Shown here one piece after another: positions 20,903 through 32,775 of a DNA stretch of 64,000 nucleotides (its first letter is position 1; every line of letters starts with the position of its first letter). The notes beneath the pieces are model-generated. The model ran no database searches. It had not been told where the DNA came from and was given only the letters and a program-made list of their open reading frames with translations. Source of the DNA: Salvator merianae. Its lineage: Eukaryota; Chordata; Lepidosauria; Squamata; Teiidae. The DNA lies in assembly GCA_003586115.2 (NCBI GenBank), contig QVOM02000042.1:78948202-79012201 (forward strand), read 5' to 3'. The position numbers and the translations under genes are program-made.

Positions 20903-21350
20903 GGTTGACACCAGACACTGCCCGAAAATTGTGCTAACAAGCAATATTCTGGAGTAAAGATCATCTGGAATAATCACCTGTTGAATACATAGCGCAGGGC
21001 TGGTGCTGTGTTTACATGATATAGTGATGCCCGCAACCGGGTATTTCAATGGCGCAAAATACCTGGAATAGGGTGAGTGCTGCCGCCATGCACGCAGGGC
21101 CACTTTTTCAGGCCCTGCACAAACACAGTGGCCACGTACAAGATGGCATCTCCCACTGGCAGCATCCAGACAGGTAGGATATAGCACTATTTGGGAAAAC
21201 CTGTGTTCAGACTCAGGTTTTTCCGAAATAGGTTATAGTGGCTTTTCTCCCAATAGTGCAGGGCTATGTTGGGGTTGCCATAGATATGTGTGGCAATCCC
21301 AACAGGGCCAGGCCATAATAGAGCTTTTTATCCACCATCTAGTCATGGCC
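20903..21350 (+). mobile_element. Harbinger-like element with TTA duplication (copy B)
   Basis: 448 bp, starting GGTTGACACCAGACACTG and ending CATCTAGTCATGGCC, with a perfect TTA duplication (20900-20902 and 21351-21353). The right arm (GGGTTGCCATAGATATGTGT, GGCAATCCCAAC) matches that of copy A, about 900 bp upstream. Like copy A it has a subterminal hairpin (GGGAAAACCTG...CAGGTTTTTCC, 21191-21222). Confidence 0.78.
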
Positions 21351-21567
21351 TTAGCCAGAAGCCAGCCAAAAGCTTTGGAGAGCTCCAAACCAATGTCCCA
21401 CTGGCAAAGTGATACCATTTCCTGTTAACAGTCTGCCTTCATATCGTTGGGGGTGGGATATTACAGCAAGATTTCTGCAGCAAATCATAGAAACTAGTTA
21501 AGGAAGAAAGCCTTCAAAGAAAAAAGAAATAAGAACACCAACTTAAGGAATTAAATGATGAAAGTAA

Positions 21568-22129
21568 GGGCATTTTCACACTTACCGGTAATCCGGTACA
21601 GGGCAGGCCATAGACCCCTTCTGGGGCTCTTACTTCTGTATTCTGGTGTGGAACAGAGAGATCCCAACCCCTGCTAGTAGGCTCCGTCTGCATTGGATGG
21701 AGCGCAGACCAGGCTAGCTGGCCCAAAATGGCTGCCTGGGCTGGTATATTGGTGGACCTTTTTTTAAGAAGTCCACTGGTAGTCCAGCGGTTGCTAAACC
21801 CCACCATAGAAGCATAGGAACATGGCACATGCCTCTGTGTTCCAGTTTAACAGGGGACCCATTTTGATGGTGTGCCAAACTGTGCCACTGAAATGGGTCA
21901 CCTGGGGGCTCTGAAGTCAGGAACCTTAGTTCCTGGCCATAGGAGAATGAGGAGACTGGCTCCAAAGACTGTGCGATCTTTGGGGTCAGTGCTGGGGGCT
22001 GTACTAGAACTGCTATCCAAATGCAGACAGGCTTATTCTAGTGTAGCTGATCCCTTTCAACTGCTAGAGCACTCCAGCTTGACCAGGTTTTGCTGAAACA
22101 GTCCAGAGAAGGTAAGTGCAGAAACACCC
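21568..22129. mobile_element. Harbinger-like element with TAA duplication
   Basis: 562 bp. The left end reads GGGCATTTTCACACTTACC and the right end, on the minus strand, GGGTGTTTCTGCACTTACC. The target duplication TAA is perfect (21565-21567 and 22130-22132). The interior is related in style to 25181-25650 (GGGACCCATTTTG, GAAATGGGTC). The frames of 104, 83 and 74 aa inside it are overlapping and not transposase-like. Confidence 0.85.
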
Positions 22130-22132
22130 TAA

Positions 22133-23590
22133 GTAACTTTTTAATTGTGGTCAAAATCAGACCAAGAAAGGTACAACTGCAGTTGTTTCAAAATGGCTGG
22201 AACTTATTTTTGGTCCAAGTTACTTATTTTTCTAGGGTGCCACTGTAGGTTGAACTAAAACCAGGTATAGTGGAATATAAAAATGTAAATAATAAACAGA
22301 CAAATAACTAAATATTTTTCAGCAGCAGTCCTTCATGCAACAGATTGTAGGTGCCTAGATCAGATGCTATCATAATTGTGCTATCATAATTTCTAAAGAT
22401 CAGCTGAACTCTACAAAACTCTGTTTACCAGGTGAAGGGTGTGAGGAGATACTGCTGGAGATCATAACAAAAGAAGAAAAATAAAGCAACATTTGCAGCT
22501 TGTAAAACCATTTGAATGAAGTGGAGAATTACTTACACAAATGCCATTAGATGATTTAGGATTATGTATTCATTAATAAAAAGGATAAGATGACTCTGAT
22601 GTTTTATTCTTAATTGTACTTATTTATGAAATGCCAGTATGTTATTGATTGTATGCTTAATGTGTTTGGTCATGTACTCTATGCATGTATGTATGTAATC
22701 ACCAGCAGGCCACGAATCAAGGTGCACAATGGATTTTGTTAGAACAGGAGAAGATAAAACTTTCAGTCACACTGTTGTTCTACCTTCCCACCCTCTGCCC
22801 CAAAAGTACAGGCTGTTGTTGATTAGATTTTCATCCCGTCTCCATGAAGGTGGGTAGCAACAACCATCTATGAATAAGGACTGCGAGTGAAGTTGGATGC
22901 CTTGCTTTGATCCTACTACTAAACTATATTTTAATCAATTGTGGGCCAAACCATGGCTTGGTAAGATCAAGCCAAGACTTCAAGCCAAAGCCTGTTGCCC
23001 ACCACATCTCACTTTCATGGAAACACTCCATGAGCTACTTCTAGAGTTAAGCTATGATGCGGAATGGCCCAAGGTTATACCATGCCTACTGCAAAAAATT
23101 CTCAATTTGCTATGAGTCATGTTGTGGTGAAGCAGCACTGACTACTGTCAGAAATTACAATGCCATCAGTGAATCAGACCATACACACACTGTGGTCCCC
23201 TTTGCTGGCAGCCCCTGGTATGTTGGGAGTCAGCCCTAGAAATTCAGTGAGACTTTTTCTGAGTAAATATATATAACATTGGGCTGCATGAGGTGAATTC
23301 AGTTTAAAAGTGCCTTTAAGGAACATTCTTGCCTTTGCATTCTAAGATAAGCTACATTCATCTTTGCAATGGCATGTTGCTTTTATATGAATCTGGAATG
23401 TGCAGACAATGTATTAAGGAAATGTAATACAAGAATCTAAGAATACCAGTAACTAATGATAAACTGCAGCTGAAAAGTTGAGCAATGCATCTATAAATTT
23501 CTCAGATGTTTAAACAGTGAAAAATATTCAGCACCACCTATTACATTTTTTTGTAAAATGTTTCTTCTCAGCTAGTCAGAACACTGAAAG
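22133..23590. other. No gene recognised
   Basis: AT-rich DNA with short frames only. No splice-flanked exon or repeat boundary could be supported. Confidence 0.55.
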
Positions 23591-23599
23591 AAGCCAGGA

Positions 23600-23810
23600 A
23601 GTCCTGGGCGGGAAACTGTTGCCACTGGGCAGATTTCCTATTTAGGTGGGAGAACCAGTGTTAATACTGTACATGTGTAGAGTGTCTGTGCACAGCAGCA
23701 AGAAACATCGGGTGCGAATAAGTTGCTGGTTTGTTTAATTGCTGTTAAATAAACCCCTTGGTTCTATTCAAGCATGGCTCCTGTTTAATCGGCATTCGAC
23801 AGCTTTACAA
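23600..23810 (+). mobile_element. Possible LTR fragment
   Basis: The segment ends with GCTGTTAAATAAACCCCTTG, then GTTCTATTCAAGCATGGCTC and a CA-type end near CGACAGC. A polyadenylation signal followed shortly by such a stretch resembles the R-U5 part of an LTR. No second LTR, start TG or flanking duplication was found, so this is tentative. Confidence 0.32.
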
Positions 23811-25177
23811 CTTATTAATGGTTATCTACCTATTTTTCTTGTATATTTATTTATCAAGTATTATATACTACCCTTCACCTGAAGGTCCCAATATAATGTT
23901 GCAAATTAGGTTCAAAAATTTAAAACAATGTTCCTCAAAATATATTAGAAAAATCTTTCTCTCTCTTTCTCTATCCATCCATACATCCACATGTACAAAA
24001 GCATATGTGCACACAATGGAAGCAATTTGGATAGATGCTGTAGGAAATGTGACATTTGGATTTTAAATGTTCAGTCTATGAGGAAGGAATCTGTAGAAAT
24101 AAATCAGAACCCTGTGAGGAGAATTTAAACATGATTGTGGGTCCTTATTTCAAGGTAAAAGTTTACAATCCTTCATACTGAAATGCAGAGAATAACCATG
24201 AGTGCCATAGAATGATAGCTCCCAGATTTCCCATTAAAGGATAATTGAACATTCAAGTTTGCACAGAAAGTGTCCTTAGAGTGGCACGTAGCGAAGTCTA
24301 AATCAAAGCAAAATTAAATTAGACAGAAAATGATGGCTTTTTACTCCTCACCTCTGTAATGCCTAATAGAATTTAACATGTGTCAATAATATGCCATGGG
24401 GTCTGTCCATAGTCTGCATTACATTGTCTGTAGAGATGGGGAATTTGGGCAAAGCACATGTTTAGTGGGCAATTCAGCAATGCTTTCCCAAACTGCAGGA
24501 CTTCTGATATGGGGTTGTGCTGCACTTGGAAAGAGCAAAGTTTGGAAAGTAAGAATAAGCCTTCATGGTCTTTGTTTCTTCCCTGGTCCCATCAATATCT
24601 ATACTGTGGACTGGAAGCAGGGAAAGGAAGGACATTATGCTCCAAGAAAAGATCTACCGGACTCATTTGGGGCCTACAAAACTGATACACCTTCAACAGC
24701 ATCTGCGTATGTTATGTCATTTATGATTTAGATCCAAGTTTGGAGCCATTTCCTTTTTTATTTTCATATTAGCAAAGAAAACGTGTCACTATAAAAGTTG
24801 TTTTGCTGTGTTGCAGAAAAATAGCCAATTTCAGCATTATAATGTATTGGTGTCCTTTAGCAATATAGTCAGGGTTTCCCAAACAACGGGAAACATTCCT
24901 GATCCCACACATCAAAGACTTGAAAAGTCAGCAACATACCTATCCCCGCTGGGGGTAGTGATGGCTGCTGGTGTGGGGGACAGTTTTGCCCCATAGCTTC
25001 CTATGGAGCGTTACTTCATGCAAAGGCTGGAGAAAGGGGTGGCTACACAGACACTGTCATCTGGGCAGCTTCTGAGCAGGCAGAAGTGTACTTGTACGAG
25101 CACTTCTGTGAACTTGTTCTTGAATCCTCCTGAGCACCAATGAATCATTAAATTGTCTGCCATAGTCCACTCACATT
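23811..25177. other. No gene recognised
   Basis: AT-rich DNA with a pyrimidine-rich TCTCTCTCTTTCTC stretch near 23955. The 111-aa frame at 24396-24731 shows no domain or conserved motif. Confidence 0.55.
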
Positions 25178-25180
25178 TCT

Positions 25181-25650
25181 GGGCCTTTCTGCACTTCTTA
25201 TACTCTGGAATAGTAGGTCAGGAAAAAGCAATCCATCACAGCCTTGGATAGCACTGTTTGGGCTGGAATAGTGCTGTTTGAATGATGAAAGCTGTTCTAG
25301 CCATGCCCTGAGGCTCACACAAGCTTTGGAACAGGCCTTCATGAACTCCAACAGCCAGGAACTAAAGATCCTGCACTTGGAGTCCCTGGGGGACCCATTT
25401 TGGCAGTGCAATAAGGTGTGATGCTGAAATGGGTCCCACTGTAAACTGGAACATGGAGGCATGCACCTTCTACACACCTCCATGTTCAGAATTAGGCCCT
25501 TCTTATATGCCAGGTGACCTGAATATTGAGATCTACTGGCAATCCAGGCCAGGAGCCTAACAGTTGATGGGACCTCCTGTATTCCACAATAACATGCAGA
25601 AGGGAGGCTCTTCATGCACTTATGGAATACCAGCAAATGCAAAGAGCCCC
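25181..25650. mobile_element. Harbinger-like element, left of a back-to-back pair
   Basis: 470 bp, starting GGGCCTTTCTGCACTTC and ending, on the minus strand, GGGGCTCTTTGCATTTG. TCT flanks it (25178-25180 and 25651-25653). A 169-aa minus-strand frame (25148-25657) spans it and extends beyond both ends. The protein has no transposase features and is best treated as chance. Confidence 0.75.
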
Positions 25651-25653
25651 TCT

Positions 25654-26104
25654 CCAAGTCTTTTCACACTTTCCACCTTAGAACAGGTATTCTAAGGTGG
25701 AACAGATCTTGCAGCATGAAAGCCATTCACACTGCAAGGCCTTGGAAGAGAACAGCAACAAGATACCAGCATTCGTAGTGAGAATGCTGGTGTCCTGTGC
25801 CATGACAGCGGCCGGGAAACTTCCAGCCACTGACACGGCAACCAGCAATACTGAATGATACCACAGCCGCAGCTATGCCAGGCCACTCTGTGTTTGCACC
25901 TACAAGAGGGTGTGAACACAGTATACCAGGAGCAGTCCAGCTGCTCCCGGTACAACTGTGGAGCCCAATTTTAGGCTCCACAGCAAGTAGCGATCAGGAG
26001 CAGCTGTAGTCTGCTCCTGATCACCAGAGTCTCTGTCAAATGCAGAAGCATTTCACTAGTGAGCGTCCCGATGCTCACTACTAGCATAAAGTGTGAACAG
26101 GCCC
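25654..26104 (+). mobile_element. Harbinger-like element, palindrome family, right of a pair
   Basis: The left end is degenerate (CCAAGTCTTTTCACACTTTC). The right end on the minus strand is GGGCCTGTTCACACTTTATG. TCT flanks it at 25651-25653 and 26105-26107, the first shared with the neighbour. It has the subterminal hairpin CACCTTAGAACAG...TTCTAAGGTGG and the near-palindrome ACCAGCATTC...GAATGCTGGT (about 25765-25792) found in 12570-12955 and 52826-53586. Confidence 0.75.
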
Positions 26105-26107
26105 TCT

Positions 26108-26376
26108 GTGGCCTACTGGTAGGTTGCGATTCATTTTTTTGAAAAACCCTGCTATAGGATAACACTATTAGGGTAGTGGCTCTGGTTCTACATTATTCCA
26201 ATTTGTAGTTTCAAGAAGGGAATAACTGAAAAATAATCTAATTGAATATGCAGAGTACTACAGGGACCTGGTTCATAGTGCAACCCTTACATTTCATATC
26301 CATTCAGAAGTAAAGTCTGTTGAGTTCTATAGGCCTTTCTCTCATATAACAGAAGATGACAATTCCAAGCATTTCT
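26108..26376. other. No feature recognised
   Basis: Short AT-rich spacer between two transposons. Confidence 0.5.
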
Positions 26377-26587
26377 GGCTGCATCTGCACACATTAAAAA
26401 GCAGCTCAAAGGTGACTTAGAAGTGGTAATGTGCCAGCTAGCAATTACATTTCACCTCTAATTCACTTAAAGGGCCAGAGAATGTTCTTGCGAAGTGCAT
26501 ATTTTGGCCTTTAACGTGAATTAGAATGTGGATGTTAAACCTCTAAGCTGCTTTTGAGCCACTTTTTTAATGTGTGTGGATGCAGCC
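26377..26587. mobile_element. Harbinger-like MITE with GGCTGCAT ends
   Basis: 211 bp. Ends are GGCTGCATCTGCACACATTA at the left and, on the minus strand, GGCTGCATCCACACACATTA. The inverted arms continue through AAAAAGCAGCTCAAA-like sequence for about 45 bp. Flanks TCT and TAT differ by one base, consistent with a mutated 3-bp duplication. Confidence 0.7.
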
Positions 26588-27248
26588 TATAGACCTGGGC
26601 TGCAAAAAAACAGAGTGGAGAAACAGAGCTGTTTCTCTACCTAATTGTATGACGCATCACATTTGTGTCTTTGTTGCACTAAGCCAAGAATCTCTTGCTC
26701 CTTTCCTTTTTTTCCCATTAAATTAATGTTTTTCTTTTCTTTTTCTCACTTGCAGCCACCTATTGCTTTGATTTGTTGATGACGGGTAATAAAAGGTACT
26801 CAAAAGAAGCAGATTCTGCACTGGGTAATTCTCTGAGTGCCTCCAGCAAGTGAAATGAACTCAGTGGCTACCAAGGAAAGTGTTTTATTGCATGCACTGT
26901 CTTTTAAATATTATATCTTAGCAGTTTCCCTTTGTGAGCTGCGTGGAGAATGTTTGCTAACATCTGGCTCGATCAATAAATTTAATAAATCTTTCAAAAT
27001 CATTGTCACATAGTCATGCACATACTGCAGCACAGAGCTGCAGCTGACCAGGCACTGCCTCTTCTGGAATACTCCATTCCACCCCAGTTTTCTTCCCCTC
27101 CTTCCAAACGCATAACTAGATAATATTCTGTACTCAGTGACCATGTGCAAGCTTCACAACAGTTTGTAATCTCTTTTCTTCTGGTTTTTACACTACACTA
27201 AAGACTAAGGCCGTGTCTCCAAATGCAGCCTTAGATGCTTCAGTGGAC
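26588..27248. other. No gene recognised
   Basis: AT-rich. A pyrimidine tract before CACTTGCAG at about 26735-26756 resembles a splice acceptor, but what follows has an early stop and no family resemblance. Confidence 0.5.
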
Positions 27249-27256
27249 CATCTGAA

Positions 27257-27385
27257 CAGCGGTGGCCCGTGCCTTTAAGGGGGGGGGGGTGTTCGCGCAA
27301 GTGCCATGGCCATTAGCGGGGCCTCCGGGCCTCTGTAGTGACACAGCAGGTCGCCTAGCGACCTTAAAGGCACGGGCCGCCACTG
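27257..27385. mobile_element. hAT-like MITE, family copy 4
   Basis: A 129-bp shortened relative of copy 1, starting CAGCGGTGGCCCGTGCC and ending CGGGCCGCCACTG. The duplication CATCTGAA is perfect (27249-27256 and 27386-27393). The left arm contains a G run of ten bases, and most of the right inner arm is deleted. Confidence 0.9.
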
Positions 27386-27393
27386 CATCTGAA

Positions 27394-29187
27394 GTGTCGA
27401 GTACCCATGTTTGGCAGCATAAGATACTCACCACCCAAGGCCTCGGGGGGGAAAGGGGACCAAATAGCACCCAAAGGGCAAGTGCTGCTCTTTGGATGCT
27501 CTTGCAGGTCGAATGTGGAATTGGCAACAAAGTGAGGAGGGTGCTTCAATGGAGCTGCTCACCTCCAAGCAACTCCTGCCATGGGCGCGCAAAGAAACCT
27601 GCAAACCCTTAAGTTAATCCTAAACATTCAGGCTACTGCCAAAAGCTTCCCACAATAATCCATCATTATGTTATGCAACTGCCATCTCTTTTGATATCCA
27701 TGTGTGTCTCTTTTCTCATATCCAACAAATGGAATCATTTCATTTTGGGATGCCATATTCTCTGTGACACAAGAGAAGACAAAAGCATCTTCTAAAATCA
27801 TCACTGGCTTGAAAATGAACATTTAAGGGAACTAGGAATCCCTTTTGGATCCCCTAATGAGATGTGCAGAAATGGCAGTTTCCAGAATGAGGGACAACTG
27901 TAAACTCACATTAGGATATTTTTAAAATGTGTCTCACGTGTAACATAGATTGCATCCACACTGGCTGCACAAAGGGTGGCCGGTGTGTGGCAGTGAGTGG
28001 CTGCAGGCATGGGGACAGGGGGGCCGAGGCCAAATGGCTGAAGCTCCAGTGCAGTCTTCCCTGCCTCCAAGAAATTTCCTGTGAGCAGGACACTGCCTGT
28101 AAAAACCTACTTCTGTGGCTGGCGTCGAGTCATACCAGATGTTGGACCACACAGACTATACGTGGCATGGACCTCTGAGGTTAGGGAAGTTTGCTGGACA
28201 CACGTCATCTCTATGCCCAACTTCAAAGTGGGAACTTCCACTCCGCCAAAGCCTCACCCCTTTCGGCTACTGGGGGAGCAGGCAGCTGCATATGGAATGG
28301 TGACATGTGGTCACCCTACCCACTGGCTACCCCTCTATGTTGGCTATTGCTATAATCTGGATGGTGGCAAGTTTCAGTGAAACCACCTTTTGTTCATTAG
28401 TGCATTTGACCTTAATTGCATTTGCAATCAATTAATTACCTTCATTGTGTAGAAAACCTAATTTATAAGAAGGAGGGTATTTGCAATCTTTCTCTTTCTT
28501 TCAACAGTGGCCTCAAAATAAATTCCCAAATTGTAGATTCCTTCTTGCCCAGGCATGACTATGGGACTCTGCCAGCTTAGAGAAGCCACAGGGATGCCAC
28601 TGTCCCAGACTATCACACAGGTATCTTTAACATGATTTGTGACTTTGTGGAGCCACTACTGACATGCAGCTCCTAGCTCCTAGATTTGAGCCAGCAAATG
28701 CACTGGGTGTTTACCACTGGCTGGCAAGCGTGCTGACTAAGTATCCAGCCGCATTCTATTGCCAAACCTTTTAGCCAATAAAGTTGTAAGCGCTTTTCAT
28801 TCAAGTTCAAGTGTTTGTTACATAAGTGGATGAGTGTGCAAGCATCCTTGTTGGTTACTGCCAGTGATAGCACTTAATGTTTTTCTAAGCTGAGGCAGGA
28901 TGCTGGTACTGGACTATTCAAAGAGAAGAAAAGAAATTGCAAGAAACAGGCTAATGAACCAGGGCCTCCATAATGCCTGGGAGCAGATTATTTATTTGTT
29001 TATTTTTAGCACCCTCGCAGCTCATTTGTTTTTACTACAACTTATGGTAATATCGGTTTTTTTTCTCTTCTCTTTGAAGACAATACAAAACAGACATGCA
29101 ATCTTTAAAAAGTAAAAAAGAACTTATGTTCACATCAGAATTACAACAGTTTCACTATATATCATCTTGGAACTGGGTCTATTATGG
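27394..29187. other. No gene recognised
   Basis: Several frames of 60-116 aa overlap on both strands without recognisable domains. The segment at about 27940-28380 is GC-richer and may be transposon-derived, but I could not find matching ends. Confidence 0.5.
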
Positions 29188-29412
29188 ATGTGATCAGACA
29201 TTGCATTTTCAAGTCACCCCTTTAGGAAAAAAACATCCCATCATCAGATGCATAATAAAAGTGCCTTCCAAACAGTTGTTTGTATATGCAGCTGAGAAGC
29301 TACCTTATTCTGCCACTTGCATTTTGTGGCTTGCATTCGCTACCGCATTAGGGCACACCTCTCCTGACAAAGGTTGCTGCCCATTGACTGGCCACTGGTC
29401 TGACCACCTTCT
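29188..29412 (+). repeat. Dispersed repeat, copy 1 of a direct pair
   Basis: Begins TGTGATCAGACATTGC and shares ordered blocks with 29887-30086: CCCTTTAGGAAAAA, AAAGTGCCTTCCA, TCTCCTGACAA and TTGACTGGCCA-like. The opening resembles the terminus GGGTGTGATCCGACAGGC of the element at 51940, so it may be part of a Harbinger-like element. Confidence 0.65.
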
Positions 29413-29886
29413 GTCCATGTGACTGATAAAACACTCCTAGCAACAATTTCTATTTCATGATTGGCTACGTTTCCTGTCACTTGTTGCTTTTATTGCCTCA
29501 GTTTCAGATTTCTGGAAATCCAGATTTCTGAAAATGAGAATATTAGTATATATATGACTTCCTTTTTTCCCACTTGCCCTTTTATTTCTTAATTGCCATG
29601 ATGCTACCATTGCTTACTCTCCTATTTCAGCTTTCCTGTACCATCCTCCTCCATTTGCAGATGTTCCTTCCCAATGCTTCCTCCTACACGCAGAACAAGG
29701 AGCCACAAGTTTCCATACATTTGGAAATAAGAATATTTGGATATTTTAATGTATGACTAAGAGCAGACTACATCACTGGTATCCTCCTCCCAGGGCAGAA
29801 AACTCCTGTCCATTGATTACATAGTTTTCCCATCAAGCAGAAAACTAGAGTGGCTTAAATAAAGAGACGACTCCAGTACTGAGTGG

Positions 29887-30086
29887 TTGTAATCAGACAA
29901 GACTTTTTCAGGTCGTCCCTTTAGGAAAAAGTGTCCAAAAAAAGTGCCTTCCACAGAGTTGTTCACATATGTAGTTGAGAAGGTACCTTATTTTTCACAC
30001 TGCAGCCTTCATTCAACTCCAAATCAGAGTACATCTCTCCTGACAACAGCTGCTATCCATTAAATGGCCAGTAGTTTGCCCACCTG
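29887..30086 (+). repeat. Dispersed repeat, copy 2 of a direct pair
   Basis: Begins TGTAATCAGACAAGAC and repeats the blocks of 29188-29412 in the same orientation, with about 25 bp fewer. The spacing of about 700 bp could reflect a local duplication or two insertions. Confidence 0.65.
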
Positions 30087-30089
30087 ATC

Positions 30090-31057
30090 CAGTCATTTCC
30101 CACTGCTTGCTTGGGATGGCAGAGGTGTGGGTTGTCTGGCTCTGTGCACAGTGGGGTGATGATCAGTTGCTGAACTCTGTGGAGGTGTCTGTAGGTTTGA
30201 CACTGCATAGGTGTCCTCCCTTCCCACGGTGAAGAACACACCATACAGTGGGAGCAGCAACTCGTAGACTTGCATTGCACCTGCTGCGTGCTCGGCAAAG
30301 CACAATTCATCCAGCGCCCTTTGTAGCGCTTCACATGTCCATGGCATACAAGTTCTATTTCCACTGTGGCAGCACAAAAGTTCAGATGGTGCCCACCTAC
30401 CCTGTCATCATCAGGAAATAGCCCCAAACCTGCAGCACCACATTGGCTATGAGGACAGAGATGGAGCTATCAGGACAGAGTAGCAAAGAAGCGAAGCGGC
30501 CAAGGCAGGCAGAAAGCCAAGCAGGAGACCAAGAGAGTATCTCTCCAATGGGGTAAGCAGCAGCAGTAGCTTGGGAACCAGTTGATGCCAGGGGCCACTC
30601 ACATGCAGGGCTATACTCCGGCAGTGCCCAACAGTTCACTCACTTTCTTCTTCCTATTTCCCTTCTCGTTCCTCACTTCCTCAGGTGAGGGACTGGAAAA
30701 GAAGTGACAGCTGTCAATTGACTATGGTCCCCTCACCGCTGCACCAGAAGCCCAGGGACCTTGTTCCGCTGTGACAAGTGGGGGTGGAAATTTTACAGTG
30801 TACTGTGGGCTTGATCCCTTTGGAACCAAAACACACCCAAAGCAGCAAGAGGAAGTGATGTAAAAGTCTGTTGAAAGTACTGTAGTAGCATAGAGCTTTG
30901 ATGGTCCTGCCCTAGAGGCTTGGAAAATCCTGCCTGATCACAGCTGGAAATAAAGAACTTGAATTTACATATAGGAGGCTACACACCATTTGAATCCTCT
31001 TCTAAGGAAAGGAAACTCCCAGCTCTTGCTTACATTCTCAGAAGTCCTGACCAACAA
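30090..31057. other. No gene recognised
   Basis: Minus-strand frames of 124, 94 and 80 aa overlap one another without family resemblance. No splice-flanked exon could be supported. Confidence 0.5.
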
Positions 31058-31282
31058 TGAACTGACCTCTCTAAGGCTTTGAGATGAAAGAAGTCGTATG
31101 CTGACAGTTGATATCTGTTGCTTCAGACTGAAAGTCTCCCAGAAGGCAACTCTTTAACAGTGTCTGATTGCACCCAGAAATCCCACCCATCACTGAATAG
31201 ACATCTCTGAGGCTTCAAGACCCAAGATGTTGCATGCTGAGGACTGATGTCTGCCAGTTAAGAATGAAAGTCACCCAGAAGG
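31058..31282. repeat. Direct repeat, two 89-bp copies at a 136-bp offset
   Basis: Copies at 31058-31146 and 31194-31282 share TGAA-TAGAC/CTGACC, ATCTCTGAGGCTT-like, ATGCTGA and GAAAGTC-CCCAGAAGG with moderate divergence. The spacers differ. It is an old tandem duplication with no coding sign. Confidence 0.7.
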
Positions 31283-32316
31283 TTCTTTCTAAGGAGTAAT
31301 GTGGGCAGGATCTGCATGGAGCCCTTACGGTGCCATAACCCAGTTGCAAGGGTGCAGGGTCAGTTCAGCACTGCTTCCTTGTGGCGTGCCAGCTGGCCAG
31401 CTGCCATCCTGCTATCTCAACGGAGTGCTGCAAACAATGAGCATGAGTAAACAATGTGACAGCACTTATTCCTGCTTCCAGCAGCCATGCTGCTGCTGCA
31501 CTACCCCACAAGCAGACTTATTGAAGTCCACTGTTGCTGCTGGCACCCCTTCTCTGTCTTTGAACACAGGGCCATTTGACGTATTCACACGGCCCCAGCT
31601 GGGTACAGCAGCAGGTGTGCAGGCAGCATTTTGCCACTTAGAATAGCACTACCACAACAGCATTGTTCATATAGAGATCTCCAACGGTGCTTTAACTGAA
31701 TTGCACCTGGATTCACCTGTGCAGAGCCAGATCCTGCCTTTAAGTTCTTGCAAATACAGCTGAGTTTTGCAGCACCTTAAGGACTAATAAATTTATTGTA
31801 GTCATGCTTTCATAAATTCACTTTATCTGGAATGGAATCAGAAGGCAAAGAGTTCACTGCTGAATTACAACCTTTCATGTTTTCAAGCTCCCACCACTCC
31901 ACTCCCAGCAAAAGGTGGAGTAGAGTAGAAAGGCCAGTTATTTTTATTGTTAAATTACTGGAATACTTGGATCCATTTAGTATGGAATGAGAAGAGTGCA
32001 ATGTTTAGATGTCCAGTTCATGTTTTAATTGTAGTTACAACTAGATAGCATATATTAATATTTCTGGCCAGGATATCTGAAAGGTACAGAGAAGAAAATG
32101 ATCCTCAATAGTTTATCTTGTGCACATTGAAGTAAAACTAGTCTCCCCACTGCAAGTATTATTTTTATTTTCTTCAAAGACAAAGAAAAAAACACTTGGC
32201 CCGACGAAGAAAATACTTTTATCTCACAAAGGGGAACAGAATAACAAGTAGTAGCTATAAAACATTGGACATAATTGTTGATGCAACTGTCCAGTGACAA
32301 ATGCTGGATACAAATG
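31283..32316. other. No gene recognised
   Basis: The 115-aa plus-strand frame at 31299-31646 is Cys/Ser/Gln-rich without a domain I can name. Nothing else is supported. Confidence 0.5.
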
Positions 32317-32319
32317 CAA

Positions 32320-32775
32320 GGGCCTGTTCGCACCTGCTGGCCTGGTATGGTATAGTAATACCGTACCAGGCCAGTAAAGATCAGACCCGGCGGCGGCCAT
32401 CTGCACTTCGTGTGCCAGAAAAGCCCCATACTGGGTTAGCAGCATTCAAAGTGCAGAGGCCCAGGCCAGGGCAAGCCAGATCCCCATGGCAACATCTGCG
32501 GCAACGTCTGGTGGGCAATCTGGACACTGTGCAGCCACAGTCACACTGCCACGCCCATTTGCCACGCAGCACCTGGAAGACGGTCTGGACACTGTTAACT
32601 GGGAGCAATCTGACCGCGCTTGGTCAAGCTGTGGACTGCCTTTTACCAGTCCACTGCTGGATGGCTCTGGGGCAGCTTGTGGCAACTTCTACAGAGATGC
32701 CACGTCTCCCCGGTGCAAACACACTTACCAGTGAGTGGATCGGCACTCATTAAGGGGTAAGTGCAAACCATAGCC
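32320..32775. mobile_element. Harbinger-like element, hairpin type
   Basis: The left end reads GGGCCTGTTCGCACCTGC and is followed at once by a strong hairpin (CTGGCCTGGTATGG...CCGTACCAGGCCAG). The right end is degenerate (GTAAGTGCAAACCATAGCC). Layout matches the other GGGCC elements, but the 3-bp duplication cannot be confirmed. GC-rich frames of 150, 82, 79 and 75 aa inside it overlap on both strands and are not credible genes. Confidence 0.6.

Noticed and set aside
25148..25657. 169-aa minus-strand frame as a transposase
   Set aside because: It covers a MITE from end to end and beyond, and lacks DDE, zinc-finger or Myb-like motifs.
26735..26800. Splice acceptor and exon start after a pyrimidine tract
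   Set aside because: The downstream frame meets a stop within a few codons and shows no family resemblance.
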